Below are positions 8,343 through 17,611 of a stretch of DNA of 64,000 nt, piece by piece. A program made the translations under genes and the position numbers. The stretch's first letter is position 1; every line of letters begins with the position of its first letter. The notes beneath the pieces are model-generated. The model did not search any database. It was not told the origin of the DNA and was given only the letters and a program-made list of their open reading frames with translations. The stretch spans positions 620,001-684,000 of the forward strand of contig NZ_WTVH02000010.1 in assembly GCF_012910785.2 (NCBI RefSeq). Reading direction: 5' to 3'. Origin of the DNA: Aromatoleum buckelii. GTDB lineage: Bacteria; Pseudomonadota; Gammaproteobacteria; Burkholderiales; Rhodocyclaceae.

Positions 8343-9527
8343 TCAGTCGGCAAAGCGCGCTTCGAGCGCAGCGATCGCGGGCAGCTTCTTGCCTTCGAGA
8401 AACTCGAGGAAGGCGCCGCCGCCGGTCGAAATGTAGCCGATGTCCTGCGCGATGTGGAACTTCGCGATCGCCGCCAGCGTGTCGCCGCCGCCGGCGATGC
8501 AGAACGCTTCGGAGTGCGCGATCGCCGAGGCCATCATTTTCGTGCCGCCGGCGAACTGGTTGTGCTCGAACACACCGACCGGGCCGTTCCACACGATCGT
8601 GCCGGCGTGCGCGATGATATCGGCGAGCTTTGCCGAGCTCTTCGGCCCGACGTCGAGGATGCGGTCGTGCGGGCCGACTTCGTCGACGGGAATGCGGTTC
8701 GCGCGCGCGAGCGCCGACACTTCGTCGGCGACGACGACGTCGACCGGCAGCGGCACTTCAGCGCCGCGCGCTTTCATCATGTCCATGATCGCCTGCGCTT
8801 CCTTGACGAGCTCCGGTTCGGCGAGCGATTCGCCGATGCGCTTGCCCGACGCGAGCAGGAAAGTGTTCGCGATGCCGCCGCCGACGATCAGCTGGTCGAC
8901 TTTCTGCGCGAGCGTCTTCAGGATCGTCAGCTTCGTCGACACTTTCGCGCCGCCGACGATCGCGACGAGCGGACGGGCCGGATTCTCGGTCGCTTTCGTC
9001 AATGCGTCGATTTCGGCGCCCATCAGCATGCCGGCGCACGCGACCGGCGCGAAGCGCGCAATGCCGTGGGTCGTCGCTTCGGCGCGGTGCGCAGTGCCGA
9101 ACGCGTCGTTCACGTAGATGTCGCACAGCGCGGCCATCTTCTTCGCGAGTTCCTCGTTGTCCTTCTTCTCGCCCTTGTTGCAGCGGCAGTTCTCGAGCAG
9201 CACGATTTCGCCGGCGCGGACTTCGAAGCCACCTTCGACCCAGTCGCGGATCAGGCGTACCGGCTTGCCGAGGAGCTCGCCGAGGCGCACGGCGATCGGC
9301 GCGAGCGTGTCTTCGGCGCGGCATTCGCCTTCGGTCGGTCGGCCGAGGTGCGAAGTGACCATGACGGCGGCGCCCCGTTCGAGGCAGTAGCGGATCGACG
9401 GCAGGGACGCGCGGATGCGGGTGTCCTCGACGATGTTGCCCGCTTCGTCCTGCGGCACGTTAAGGTCGGCACGGATGAAGACGCGCTTGCCGGCGACGTC
9501 GAGGTCGGCGAGTTTCTTGACGTTCAT
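8343..9527 (-). CDS. pgk: Phosphoglycerate kinase
   Basis: This 394-residue enzyme transfers phosphate between 1,3-bisphosphoglycerate and ADP. It has the signature [13 protein letters not shown] at about 13-25, [23 protein letters not shown] in mid-protein, and the nucleotide-binding [14 protein letters not shown] and [10 protein letters not shown] near the end. Length is normal for bacterial PGK. It lies 63 bases downstream of gap with a terminator-like hairpin in between, so its expression may be lower than that of gap. Confidence 0.96.
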   Translation of the reverse strand: MNVKKLADLDVAGKRVFIRADLNVPQDEAGNIVEDTRIRASLPSIRYCLERGAAVMVTSHLGRPTEGECRAEDTLAPIAVRLGELLGKPVRLIRDWVEGGFEVRAGEIVLLENCRCNKGEKKDNEELAKKMAALCDIYVNDAFGTAHRAEATTHGIARFAPVACAGMLMGAEIDALTKATENPARPLVAIVGGAKVSTKLTILKTLAQKVDQLIVGGGIANTFLLASGKRIGESLAEPELVKEAQAIMDMMKARGAEVPLPVDVVVADEVSALARANRIPVDEVGPHDRILDVGPKSSAKLADIIAHAGTIVWNGPVGVFEHNQFAGGTKMMASAIAHSEAFCIAGGGDTLAAIAKFHIAQDIGYISTGGGAFLEFLEGKKLPAIAALEARFAD

Positions 9528-9546
9528 GAGGATTTCTTCCGGATGG

Positions 9547-9573
9547 AAAAACGCCCTGCGAAGAGCAGGGCGT
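9547..9573 (-). terminator. Intrinsic terminator or attenuator between gap and pgk
   Basis: Perfect 9-base stem (acgccctgc / gcagggcgt, 5-base loop at 9560-9564), followed on the minus strand by a five-T run. It is 17 bases past the gap stop, inside the tkt-gap-pgk-pyk-fba run, so it probably acts as a partial terminator. Confidence 0.7.
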
Positions 9574-9590
9574 CGGGAGTCGGTGGACGG

Positions 9591-10607
9591 TTATCTGGCC
9601 TGATGGAAAACGCGGGCGGCGTCGAGCATGCGGCAGGAATAGCCCCACTCGTTGTCGTACCACGCCAGCACCTTGACGAGCGTGCCGTCCATGACGCGGG
9701 TCTGGGTCGCGTCGAACACCGACGAGTGCGCGTCGTGGTTGAAGTCAATCGACACCAGCGGCTCTTCGTTGACCGCCAGCACGCCTTTCATCGCTCCGTT
9801 GGCAGCTTCCTTCATCAGTGCGGTGATCTCTTCCTTCGAGGTCGCGCGGCTGGCGGTGAAGGTGAGGTCGACGAGCGACACGTTCATCGTCGGCACGCGC
9901 AGCGCGAAGCCGTCGAACTTGCCTTTCAGTGCCGGCAGCACGAGGCCGACGGCTTTCGCTGCGCCGGTCTTGGTCGGGATGATGTTGTGGGCTGCAGCGC
10001 GCGCGCGCCGCAGGTCCTTGTGGCGCACGTCGACCAGCACCTGGTCGTTGGTGTAGGCGTGGACGGTGGTCATCAGGCCCTGCTCGATGCCGATGTTGTC
10101 CTGCAGCACCTTCGCGACCGGGGCGAGGCAATTGGTCGTGCACGACGCGTTCGACACGACAGTCATGTCGCGAGTCAGCACGTCGTGGTTCACGCCGTAG
10201 ACGATCGTCGCGTCGACGTCGTCGCCGCCCGGAGCGGAGATCAGCACTTTCTTCGCACCCTGCTTCAGGAGCACTTCGGCCTTCGCTTTCGATGTGTAAG
10301 CGCCGGTGCATTCGAGCAGCACGTCGACGCCGAGCTCGCCCCAGTTCACCGCCAGCGGATCCTTCGTCGAGAAGAACGGGATGCGGTCGTCACCGACGAT
10401 CATGAGATTGTCGCCTTCGGTCGCGACCGGAGTCGCGAAGCGGCCGTGCGTCGTGTCGTAGCGCGTCAGGTGCGCATTCGTGGCGAGATCGCCGGAAGCG
10501 TTGATCGCCACGATCTCGAACTGGTCGCGCAGGCCCAGCTCGTACAGCGCGCGCAGCGTGCAGCGGCCGATCCGGCCGTAACCGTTGATGGCGACTTTGA
10601 TGGTCAT
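9591..10607 (-). CDS. gap: Glyceraldehyde-3-phosphate dehydrogenase, type I
   Basis: This 338-residue enzyme interconverts glyceraldehyde-3-phosphate and 1,3-bisphosphoglycerate. The NAD(P)-binding fold opens with [13 protein letters not shown]. The catalytic cysteine is in [13 protein letters not shown], the active-site His region is TTVHAYTND, and the C-terminal WYDNEWGYS is intact. The ATG at 10605-10607 follows a gggaga site. It lies 44 bases after tkt on the same strand. One GAPDH probably serves both glycolytic and reductive directions here (inference from context); cofactor preference cannot be read confidently. Confidence 0.96.
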   Translation of the reverse strand: MTIKVAINGYGRIGRCTLRALYELGLRDQFEIVAINASGDLATNAHLTRYDTTHGRFATPVATEGDNLMIVGDDRIPFFSTKDPLAVNWGELGVDVLLECTGAYTSKAKAEVLLKQGAKKVLISAPGGDDVDATIVYGVNHDVLTRDMTVVSNASCTTNCLAPVAKVLQDNIGIEQGLMTTVHAYTNDQVLVDVRHKDLRRARAAAHNIIPTKTGAAKAVGLVLPALKGKFDGFALRVPTMNVSLVDLTFTASRATSKEEITALMKEAANGAMKGVLAVNEEPLVSIDFNHDAHSSVFDATQTRVMDGTLVKVLAWYDNEWGYSCRMLDAARVFHQAR

Positions 10608-10651
10608 CGAAGAATCTCCCTCGAGGAATATAGGTATAAGGAACGGGGCGG

Positions 10652-12685
10652 TTAAAGAAGGACCGAGCGCACCGCGCGCGCGACCGCGTCGGCGGTGATG
10701 TCGAAATGTCTGAACAGGTCTCCGGCTGGAGCGGATTCGCCGAAGGTGTCGATGCCGACGACGGCGCCTTCGAGGCCGACATACTTGTGCCACAGGCCGG
10801 TAACGCCGGCTTCGACCGCGACGCGCGGGACGCCAAGCGGCAGCACGGACGCCTTGTACGCGGCTTCCTGGCGGTCGAACACGTTGGTCGAGGGCATCGA
10901 CACGACGCGCACGTGGACGTTGTCGCCGGCGAGCGCCTGCTGCGCTGCCATCGCCAAGCCGACTTCCGAGCCGGTGGCGATGATGATCGCCTGCGGCTTG
11001 CCGTTCGCCGCTTCCGACAGCACGTAGGCACCTTGGCGAATCGCCGCGACCTGCTCCGGGCTGCGCGTCTGGAACGGCAGGTTCTGGCGCGAGAACAGCA
11101 GCGACGACGGGCCGTCGCGGCGTTCGATCGCGTTTGCCCAGGCGACTGCGGTTTCGACGGTGTCGCACGGACGCCACACGTGCATATTGGGAATTAGGCG
11201 CAGCGTCGCGGTCTGCTCGACCGGCTGGTGCGTCGGGCCGTCTTCGCCGAGGCCGATCGAGTCGTGCGTGAACACGAACACCTGGCGCAGCTTCATCAGC
11301 GCCGCCATCCGCAATGCGTTCCGCGCGTATTCGCTGAACATCAGGAACGTCGCGGTGTAGGGGATCAGTCCGCCGTGCAGGCCGATGCCGTTGGCGATCG
11401 CGGCCATGCCGAACTCGCGCACGCCGTAGTAGATGTAGTTGCCGCCGGAGTCCTTCGACACGCCTTTCGAGCCGGACCACAGCGTCAGGTTCGAGCTGGC
11501 GAGGTCAGCCGAGCCGCCAATCAGCTCGGGCAACGCAGGCGCGAACGCCTCGATCGAATTCTGGCTCGCCTTGCGCGTCGCGATGGTCTCGGCCTTCTCG
11601 CCGAACTTCGCGAGCACGCTGTCCACGTGCTGGGCCCAGTTCGCCGGCAGCTCGCCTTTCATGCGGCGCTCGAATTCGGCAGCAGCTTCGGGGAAGGACT
11701 CGGCGTACGCGGCGAACTTCGCGTTCCAGTCGGCTTCGCGGACCCTGCCGGCTTCGCAGGCGTCCCACTCAGCATAGACATCGGCGGGGATCTCGAACGG
11801 CGCGTGCGTCCAGCCCATCTGCTGACGCGTCGCGGCGATCTCGGCGGCGCCGAGTGGCGCGCCGTGGCAGTCGTGGCAACCTTGCTTGGCCGGGGAGCCC
11901 GCGCCGATGATCGTCTTGCAGCAGATCAGCGTCGGCCGGCCGGTCTCGGCTTTCGCCGCGCGGATCGCGTCGTCGATCTCGGTCGACACGTGACCCTGCA
12001 CGTCGCGCACGACATGCCAGCCGTAGGCTTCGAAGCGCTTCGGCGTGTCGTCGGTGAACCAGCCTGCGACGTCGCCGTCGATCGAAATGCTGTTGTCGTC
12101 ATAGAAGGCGATCAGCTTGCCCAGGCCGAGCGTGCCGGCGAGCGAGCAGACTTCGTGCGAGATGCCTTCCATCAGGCAGCCGTCGCCGACGAACACGTAG
12201 GTGTGGTGGTCGACGATGTCGTGGCCGGGCCGGTTGAATTCGGCGGCGAGCACCTTTTCGGCGATCGCCATGCCGACGGCGTTGCTGAGGCCTTGGCCGA
12301 GCGGCCCGGTGGTCGTCTCGACGCCGGGCGTGTAGCCGTACTCGGGGTGGCCGGGAGTCTTGCTGTGCAACTGGCGGAAGCGCTTGAGCTCTTCGATCGG
12401 CAGATCGTAGCCGGTCAGGTGCAGCAGCGCGTAGATCAGCATCGAGCCGTGGCCGTTCGACAGCACGAAGCGGTCGCGGTCGGCCCATTGCGGGTTCGCC
12501 GGATTGTGGCGGAGGTGACGGCGCCACAGGACTTCGGCGATCTCGGCCATGCCCATCGGGGCGCCCGGATGGCCTGAGTTGGCTTGCTGGACGGCGTCCA
12601 TCGCGAGCGCGCGAATCGCGCCGGTGACCGGGTTGAAGACCGGGGGGGTGACGTTGCGCGGAATCGTGTGTGCGGCTGGCGGCAT
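10652..12685 (-). CDS. tkt: Transketolase
   Basis: A 677-residue thiamine-diphosphate enzyme that moves two-carbon units between sugar phosphates in the pentose phosphate pathway and Calvin cycle. The TPP-binding motif starts at [14 protein letters not shown] and runs into [16 protein letters not shown] (about 160-195). The pyrimidine domain has [19 protein letters not shown] and [17 protein letters not shown]. The C-terminal domain is complete. It is the first gene of the tkt-gap-pgk-pyk-fba run; a GATAAT box lies 38 bases upstream, so the run probably starts here, 144 bases after prk. Confidence 0.96.
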   Translation of the reverse strand: MPPAAHTIPRNVTPPVFNPVTGAIRALAMDAVQQANSGHPGAPMGMAEIAEVLWRRHLRHNPANPQWADRDRFVLSNGHGSMLIYALLHLTGYDLPIEELKRFRQLHSKTPGHPEYGYTPGVETTTGPLGQGLSNAVGMAIAEKVLAAEFNRPGHDIVDHHTYVFVGDGCLMEGISHEVCSLAGTLGLGKLIAFYDDNSISIDGDVAGWFTDDTPKRFEAYGWHVVRDVQGHVSTEIDDAIRAAKAETGRPTLICCKTIIGAGSPAKQGCHDCHGAPLGAAEIAATRQQMGWTHAPFEIPADVYAEWDACEAGRVREADWNAKFAAYAESFPEAAAEFERRMKGELPANWAQHVDSVLAKFGEKAETIATRKASQNSIEAFAPALPELIGGSADLASSNLTLWSGSKGVSKDSGGNYIYYGVREFGMAAIANGIGLHGGLIPYTATFLMFSEYARNALRMAALMKLRQVFVFTHDSIGLGEDGPTHQPVEQTATLRLIPNMHVWRPCDTVETAVAWANAIERRDGPSSLLFSRQNLPFQTRSPEQVAAIRQGAYVLSEAANGKPQAIIIATGSEVGLAMAAQQALAGDNVHVRVVSMPSTNVFDRQEAAYKASVLPLGVPRVAVEAGVTGLWHKYVGLEGAVVGIDTFGESAPAGDLFRHFDITADAVARAVRSVLL

Positions 12686-12722
12686 GGCTTTCTCTGGCCT
12701 GTGACGGCTTGGAAAAAGCGGA

Positions 12723-12728
12723 ATTATC
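12723..12728 (-). promoter_or_regulatory. Candidate -10 box for the tkt operon
   Basis: GATAAT on the minus strand, 38 bases upstream of the tkt start. A small stem gccg-aaaa-cggc (12729-12740) lies immediately upstream of it. No LysR-type (CbbR-like T-N11-A) site could be assigned with confidence. Confidence 0.35.
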
Positions 12729-12829
12729 GCCGAAAACGGCAGCGATGGGGTAGGGCCTGCTGCAGTGCAAAATGGATAAGTGTCTGGCGCGGCAAAGCTA
12801 TTGCCGCCGCCTGAAGGATCGGGCCGGTC

Positions 12830-13705
12830 CTACACCCACTGCCGCCGGCGTTCCATCAGCTTCCAGATCAGCGGCGTCAGGATCAGCTGCATCGCGAGGT
12901 CCATCTTGCCGCCCGGGATTACGATCGAGTTCGCGCGCGACATCTGCGACTCGTGAATCATGCGCAGCAGATAGGGAAAATCGACGCCGCGCGGGTCCTT
13001 GAAGCGGATCACGACCATCGATTCGTCGAGCGTGGGCACGTCGCGCGCGATGAACGGATTCGACGTGTCGACGATCGGGATGCGCTGGAAGTTGATGTGC
13101 GTGAGCGAGAACTGCGGCACGATGTAATGCACGTAGTCGTGCATGCGGCGCAGGATCGTGTCCTGCACGGCTTCCATCGAGTAGCCGCGAATCTTCGTGT
13201 CGCGGTGCAGCTTCTGGATCCATTCGAGGTTGATCGCCGGTGCGACGCCGATCAGCAGATCGACGTGCCGCGCAACATCCACCTTGTCGGCGACGACGCC
13301 GCCGTGCAGCCCTTCGTAGAACAGGCAGTCGGTGCCGACGGGAAGGTCTTCCCATTCGGTGAAGGTGCCGATCGCCAGGCCGAGGCGTGCTGATTCCTCC
13401 TCGTTGTGGATGTACGAGCGGCTGCGTCCGGTCGCCGATTCGCCGTACGCGCGGAACAGGTTCTCGAGCTCTTCGAAGAGGTTGGCTTCCGGCCCGAAAT
13501 GACTGATGCCGCGCTGCCCGACCCGTTCCGCATCCTCGATCATGCGGTTCATCTCGTTGCGCGTGTAGCGGTGGAAACTGTCGCCTTCAACGATCGCGGC
13601 GTTGACGCGCTCGCGGTGGAAGATCGCGGCGAACGTGTGTTTCACCGTGGTCGTGCCGGCGCCGGAGGAGCCCGTCACGGCGATGATCGGATGTTTCATG
13701 GACAT
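12830..13705 (-). CDS. prk: Phosphoribulokinase
   Basis: This 291-residue kinase phosphorylates ribulose-5-phosphate to ribulose-1,5-bisphosphate, the RuBisCO substrate. It has the P-loop AVTGSSGAGTTTVKHTF, then IVEGDSFHRYTR (substrate-binding Asp/His/Arg), then LFYEGLHGG. Length and sequence match the proteobacterial class I (octameric) enzymes, which are typically activated by NADH (family knowledge). Two ATGs open the gene (13705, 13699). It is upstream of tkt and downstream of an inositol-phosphatase-like gene. No RuBisCO gene is in the window, so whether it works in carbon fixation here is undecided. Confidence 0.93.
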   Translation of the reverse strand: MSMKHPIIAVTGSSGAGTTTVKHTFAAIFHRERVNAAIVEGDSFHRYTRNEMNRMIEDAERVGQRGISHFGPEANLFEELENLFRAYGESATGRSRSYIHNEEESARLGLAIGTFTEWEDLPVGTDCLFYEGLHGGVVADKVDVARHVDLLIGVAPAINLEWIQKLHRDTKIRGYSMEAVQDTILRRMHDYVHYIVPQFSLTHINFQRIPIVDTSNPFIARDVPTLDESMVVIRFKDPRGVDFPYLLRMIHESQMSRANSIVIPGGKMDLAMQLILTPLIWKLMERRRQWV

Positions 13706-13741
13706 GGCGAAGTTCCGCGGACAGGTTCGTGGGAGATGTGG

Positions 13742-13784
13742 TCTTGAAGCGGTGATCTTGAAGCGCTGATCTTGAAAGCGGTGA
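13742..13784. repeat. Three tandem copies of a 14-base repeat upstream of prk
   Basis: Units tcttgaagcggtga (13742-13755), tcttgaagcgctga (13756-13769) and tcttgaaagcggtga (13770-13784, one extra base). They lie 37-79 bases upstream of the prk start, in the 137-base gap after the phosphatase gene. The spacing would place protein-binding sites about 14 bases apart; a regulatory role is inference. Confidence 0.75.
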
Positions 13785-13842
13785 GGTTCGCGGTATGGGG
13801 TGAAGCTGTCGCACGCAGGCCGGATGAGGTCGGTCGGGAAGC

Positions 13843-14652
13843 TCAGGAGTGTGCGGCCACCCAGCTGCGCCACTCGAGGAACAGCGTCGGATTGGCCGCG
13901 GCGATGATGCCGCGCTTGATCGCCGGCCCGGCCATCAGCGAGCCGCCATCGAGCGCCGCAGCCTCCCCGCCGGCTTCGGCCAGGATCAGCCGACCTGCTG
14001 CGTAGTCCCACAGCATCTGCCCGCCGTGCAGGTAGACGTCGAGCCGGCCGGCGGCGACGAAACACCATTCGAGCGCGCTCGATCCGAAGTTGCGCTGCGA
14101 GAAATACGGTGGACGCACCGCGAGTTCGTCACCGAGGTGATGGCTGATGCGTTTGAAGTCGATGCCGGCGACCGCGTCGTGCAGGCGCGGCGCAGCAGGA
14201 CGGAGAGGGAGCTCGACGCCGTTGAGGAACGCCCCGGCGCCTTTCGCCGCATAGAACGATTCGTCGGTGACCGGGTTATAGACGACGCCGAAGCGGGTTT
14301 CCTGTTCGACCAGATACGCGATCGACACAGCGAAGAACGGAATGCCGTTGGCGAAGTTGGTGGTGCCGTCGATCGGGTCGATGCACCACATGCCGGCCCG
14401 CCCGCTGCTCCACAGGTGCGCCTGCTCTTCGCCGCTCATTTCCTCGCCGAGCACGGGGCCGGGCAGCAGGCGGGGCAGGGCTTCGATGAAGCGCGCCTGC
14501 GATTCGAGATCGGCTTCGGTGAACAGCGACCCGTCCGGCTTGCGGTTGCGCGCGGTCTTCAGATAGCGCGGCAGGATGACTTCGCGGGCGATGTCGCGCA
14601 CGACCGATTCGAGCGCACGGGCACAGGCGAGTCGTTGCCCGACAGTCGACAT
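13843..14652 (-). CDS. Inositol monophosphatase family protein
   Basis: The 269-residue protein carries the family's three metal-binding signatures: VLGEEMSGEE (about 92-101), WCIDPIDGTTNFANG (about 114-128) and LWDYAAGRLILAEAGG (about 215-230). The fold covers inositol-1-phosphatase, SuhB, some fructose-1,6-bisphosphatases and 3'-phosphoadenosine phosphatases. Being next to prk, tkt and fba, a fructose/sedoheptulose bisphosphatase role is attractive, but the sequence alone does not separate these. It starts one base before the stop context of the upstream thioredoxin-like gene, so the two are translationally coupled. 137 bases with repeats separate it from prk. Confidence 0.85.
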   Translation of the reverse strand: MSTVGQRLACARALESVVRDIAREVILPRYLKTARNRKPDGSLFTEADLESQARFIEALPRLLPGPVLGEEMSGEEQAHLWSSGRAGMWCIDPIDGTTNFANGIPFFAVSIAYLVEQETRFGVVYNPVTDESFYAAKGAGAFLNGVELPLRPAAPRLHDAVAGIDFKRISHHLGDELAVRPPYFSQRNFGSSALEWCFVAAGRLDVYLHGGQMLWDYAAGRLILAEAGGEAAALDGGSLMAGPAIKRGIIAAANPTLFLEWRSWVAAHS

Positions 14653-14653
14653 G

Positions 14654-15211
14654 TCACGCCTCCCGCCATTTGATCGAGCAGCCGATGCTCGGGGTCTGCT
14701 CGCGCGGCCCTTCGCCGGTGCGCGCGACCTGCAGCATCGCGTCGAAGAGCTCGCGGCGCGCGTCGGCCGGTGTCGGGCCGCGGCCCGATGCGTCGAGGCG
14801 GCCACGGTATTGCAGCTCGAGCCGACCGTTGAAGCCGAAGAAATCCGGCGTGCATACCGCGCCGTACGTTTTCGCGACCGCCTGTGTCGCGTCGAGCACG
14901 TACGGAAACGGAAAGTCGAGGTCGCGGGCGATGCGCACCATGTTGTCCCACGAGTCTTCCGGATAGTCGGCCGGGTCGTTCGCCATGATCGCGATGCTGC
15001 CGATGCCGTGCTCCGCCAGCTCGCGCGTGTCGCGGATGAGCTTGTCGATGACGGCTTTCACGTACGGGCAGTGATTGCAGATGAACATCACCAGCAGGGC
15101 GTTGGGGCCGCGCGCCGAAGCAGGCGTATGACGCTTGCCGTCGACGCCCGGCAGGTCGAAGTCCGGCGCCGGCCAGCCGAAATTGCACAGCGGAGTTGTC
15201 GTTGCGACCAT
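14654..15211 (-). CDS. Thioredoxin-fold (AhpC/TSA-type) redox protein
   Basis: This 185-residue protein has no signal peptide. PAPDFDLPGVDGKRHT starts the redoxin fold, and LVMFICNHCPYVKAV contains a CxxC pair (CNHC). AVCTPDFFGFNG carries the cis-Pro region, with Cys preceding it. This is the 'thioredoxin family protein' subgroup with a CNHCPYV motif, cytosolic and of unknown partner. The ATG at 15211 follows a ggag site. It is co-translated with the phosphatase gene downstream (1-base gap) and divergent from rsmE across 39 bases. Confidence 0.85.
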   Translation of the reverse strand: MVATTTPLCNFGWPAPDFDLPGVDGKRHTPASARGPNALLVMFICNHCPYVKAVIDKLIRDTRELAEHGIGSIAIMANDPADYPEDSWDNMVRIARDLDFPFPYVLDATQAVAKTYGAVCTPDFFGFNGRLELQYRGRLDASGRGPTPADARRELFDAMLQVARTGEGPREQTPSIGCSIKWREA

Positions 15212-15241
15212 CGGGAAGCTCCGGAAAGACAAGGGTTTCCT

Positions 15242-15247
15242 TATAAT
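15242..15247 (+). promoter_or_regulatory. TATAAT box almost touching the rsmE start
   Basis: A perfect consensus -10 (TATAAT) ends 3 bases before the first ATG of rsmE. Transcription would begin at about 15254, the position of the second ATG, implying a leaderless message. The overlapping minus-strand TATTAT may serve the divergent thioredoxin-like gene. Confidence 0.45.
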
Positions 15248-15250
15248 AGC

Positions 15251-15979
15251 ATGATGATTTCTCGCTTCTTTTTTCCCTGTCCATTGCCTGACTCGGGCGA
15301 AATCGAGCTGCCGGACGCGCTCGCGCACCACGCGTTGCGCGTGTTGCGCCTGCGCGACGGCGACCCGCTAGTGCTGTTCGACGGACGCGGTGGAGAGCTG
15401 GTCGCCCGCCTGCAAGTGCGCGGCCGGGACGCGTTCGCGGTACGCGGCGAACACCACGCGCTGGAACGGGAATCGCCGCTGTCCTTGGTGCTGGTGCAGG
15501 CGCTCGCGAGCGGCGAGAAGATGGACTGGATCGTGCAGAAGGCCGTCGAGCTCGGGGTGTCGGCGCTCGTCCCGGTGCACGCGGAGCGTTCGGTGCTGAA
15601 GCTGTCGGGCGACCGGGCGCAAAAGCGCGTCGCGCACTGGCGGCAAGTGGCGATTTCCGCGTGCGAGCAGAGCGGGCGCAATCGCGTGCCGGAGATCGAG
15701 CCGATCACCGGGCTGCGCGAGTATCTCGCCAGCAGCGCCGCAGCGGCGTCGAGGTTCGTATTGACCCCGGTCGACGGCCGCCGCCTGGCGTCGCTCGCCC
15801 GCCCCGAAGCAGCGCTGCACCTGCTCGTCGGCCCCGAAGGCGGCTGGTCGGATGATGAGCTCGCGATGTGCCAGGCTGCGGGGTGCGTTCCGGTCGGCCT
15901 CGGGCCGCGAGTGCTGCGTACCGAGACGGCCGGGCTCGCTGCAGTCGCGGCGCTGCAGGCGCTGTGCGGCGACTTCTGA
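15251..15979 (+). CDS. rsmE: 16S rRNA (uracil(1498)-N(3))-methyltransferase
   Basis: A 242-residue SPOUT-class methyltransferase that methylates U1498 of 16S rRNA in the decoding centre using SAM. The N-terminal PUA-like part begins ISRFFFPCPLP and contains HHALRVLRLRDGDPLVLFDG. The SPOUT knot is at the C-terminus: LLVGPEGGWSDDELA and LGPRVLRTETAGLAA, which bind SAM in the family. Two consecutive ATGs (15251, 15254) could serve; no Shine-Dalgarno precedes either, and a TATAAT box sits just upstream. The next gene begins 18 bases after its stop. Confidence 0.95.
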   Translation: MMISRFFFPCPLPDSGEIELPDALAHHALRVLRLRDGDPLVLFDGRGGELVARLQVRGRDAFAVRGEHHALERESPLSLVLVQALASGEKMDWIVQKAVELGVSALVPVHAERSVLKLSGDRAQKRVAHWRQVAISACEQSGRNRVPEIEPITGLREYLASSAAAASRFVLTPVDGRRLASLARPEAALHLLVGPEGGWSDDELAMCQAAGCVPVGLGPRVLRTETAGLAAVAALQALCGDF

Positions 15980-15997
15980 ATCCGGACGGGAGGCGAC

Positions 15998-17509
15998 GTG
16001 TTCGAGTCGGCTGAGCTCGGCCACAAGATCGACAAGGCCGAATACGACGCGGTGGAGCCGCAGTTGCGCGCGCAACTGCTCGATGCGCAGTTCGACCTGC
16101 TCGAGCAGAAGGCGTTTGCCGTCGTCGTGCTGATCAACGGCATCGATGGCGCGGGCAAGGGGGAAACCGTCAACCTGCTCAACGAGTGGATGGACCCGCG
16201 CCACATCCAGAGCTGGGCGTTCGATTCGCCGACCACCGACGAAGCGGAACGCCCGTTCATGTGGCGGTTCTGGCGCGCGTTGCCGCCGCGCGGCAAGATC
16301 GGCGTGCTGTTCGGCAACTGGTACACCGATCCGATCCGGGAACGGGTCGAGCGGCTCAGCAAGAAGCCCGAACTCGACCAGCATCTCGATGAAATCAAGC
16401 GCTTCGAGACGATGCTGGTGCGCGAAGGGGTGCTGCTGATCAAGCTGTGGTTCCACCTGTCGAAGGACGGACAGAGGAAGCGGCTGAAGGCGCTGGAAAA
16501 GGATTCGCGCACGCGCTGGCGCGTCACCCGGCAGGACTGGAAGTACTACGCACAATACGCTCGCTATCGCAAAGTCGCCGAACACGTGCTGCGCCATTCG
16601 AGCAGCGGCGAGGCGCCGTGGCTGATCGTCGATGGCTCCGACCCGCGCTTCCGGGCGCTGCTTGTCGGGCGCACGTTGCTCGACGCGATGCGCAAACGCC
16701 TCGACGTCTCGACCCGAGCCTGGACGCCGCGACAAACCCAGGCGCCGCTGCCGCCGGTACTCGACGAGCGCAACATCCTCAACAGCCTGACGCTCGACCA
16801 GCCGCTCGAGCGGGACTCCTACGACGAGCTCCTCGAGCGCTACCAGTGCCGGCTCGCGCTGCTGACGCGCCATCCCGCTTTCCGCGAGCGTTCGCTGGTG
16901 CTGGTCTTCGAGGGCGTCGATGCGGCGGGAAAAGGGGGCGCGATCCGGCGCGTGACGGCGGCGCTGGACGCGCGTCTCTATCACGTCATCCCGGTCGCCG
17001 CGCCGACCGAGGAAGAGCGCGCGCAGCCATACCTGTGGCGTTTCTGGCGCCATCTGCCGCGGCAAGGGAAGGTCGCGATCTTCGACCGCTCCTGGTACGG
17101 ACGGGTGCTCGTCGAGCGGGTCGAAGGCTTCTGTTCCGAGGCGGACTGGATGCGTGCATACTCGGAAATCAACGATTTCGAGGATCAGCTCGCCGCCGCC
17201 GGCGGGATCGTCGTCAAGTTCTGGCTGCAAATCGGCAAGGACGAGCAACTGCTGCGGTTCAGGGCGCGCGAGGCCGAAGCGCACAAGCGGTTCAAGATCA
17301 CCGAGGACGACTGGCGCAATCGCGAACGCTGGGACGATTACGTACGGGCAGTCTGCGACATGGTCGATCGAACCAGCACCGAAACCTCGCCCTGGACGCT
17401 GGTCGAAGCGGAAAACAAGTTGTTCGCGCGTATCAAAGTGTTGCAAACCCTCTGTGTACGGCTTGAAACCGAGCTGAAAAACGACGTTTCGCGCCGCGGA
17501 AGGCGGTAA
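15998..17509 (+). CDS. pap: Polyphosphate:AMP phosphotransferase (double PPK2 domain)
   Basis: This 503-residue protein contains two consecutive PPK2 domains. The first (about 20-230) has a Walker A INGIDGAGKGE and RFWRALPPRGKIG. The second (about 285-490) has FEGVDAAGKGGA, RFWRHLPRQGKVAIFDRSWYGR and the lid segment. This two-domain layout is that of class II PPK2, which phosphorylates AMP to ADP with polyphosphate (known of the family). In the first domain the Walker B motif reads FGNWYTDP instead of FDRSWYGR, so it is probably the non-catalytic copy. GTG start with gggagg 5 bases upstream. Follows rsmE by 18 bases. Confidence 0.93.
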   Translation: MFESAELGHKIDKAEYDAVEPQLRAQLLDAQFDLLEQKAFAVVVLINGIDGAGKGETVNLLNEWMDPRHIQSWAFDSPTTDEAERPFMWRFWRALPPRGKIGVLFGNWYTDPIRERVERLSKKPELDQHLDEIKRFETMLVREGVLLIKLWFHLSKDGQRKRLKALEKDSRTRWRVTRQDWKYYAQYARYRKVAEHVLRHSSSGEAPWLIVDGSDPRFRALLVGRTLLDAMRKRLDVSTRAWTPRQTQAPLPPVLDERNILNSLTLDQPLERDSYDELLERYQCRLALLTRHPAFRERSLVLVFEGVDAAGKGGAIRRVTAALDARLYHVIPVAAPTEEERAQPYLWRFWRHLPRQGKVAIFDRSWYGRVLVERVEGFCSEADWMRAYSEINDFEDQLAAAGGIVVKFWLQIGKDEQLLRFRAREAEAHKRFKITEDDWRNRERWDDYVRAVCDMVDRTSTETSPWTLVEAENKLFARIKVLQTLCVRLETELKNDVSRRGRR

Positions 17510-17611
17510 GCGCGCGCGAAACGTCCTTGTTTCGTTAGAATGCGGATCTTGCTGGCTCCGCGCCGCCCCTTCGGCCGCGCACGCAGCTCAAAGACTCCTG
17601 ACGGTGATCGC

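Noticed and set aside
8190-10655. 821-codon open frame on the plus strand opposite pgk and gap
   Set aside because: It covers two well-supported genes and has shadow composition; no family signature.
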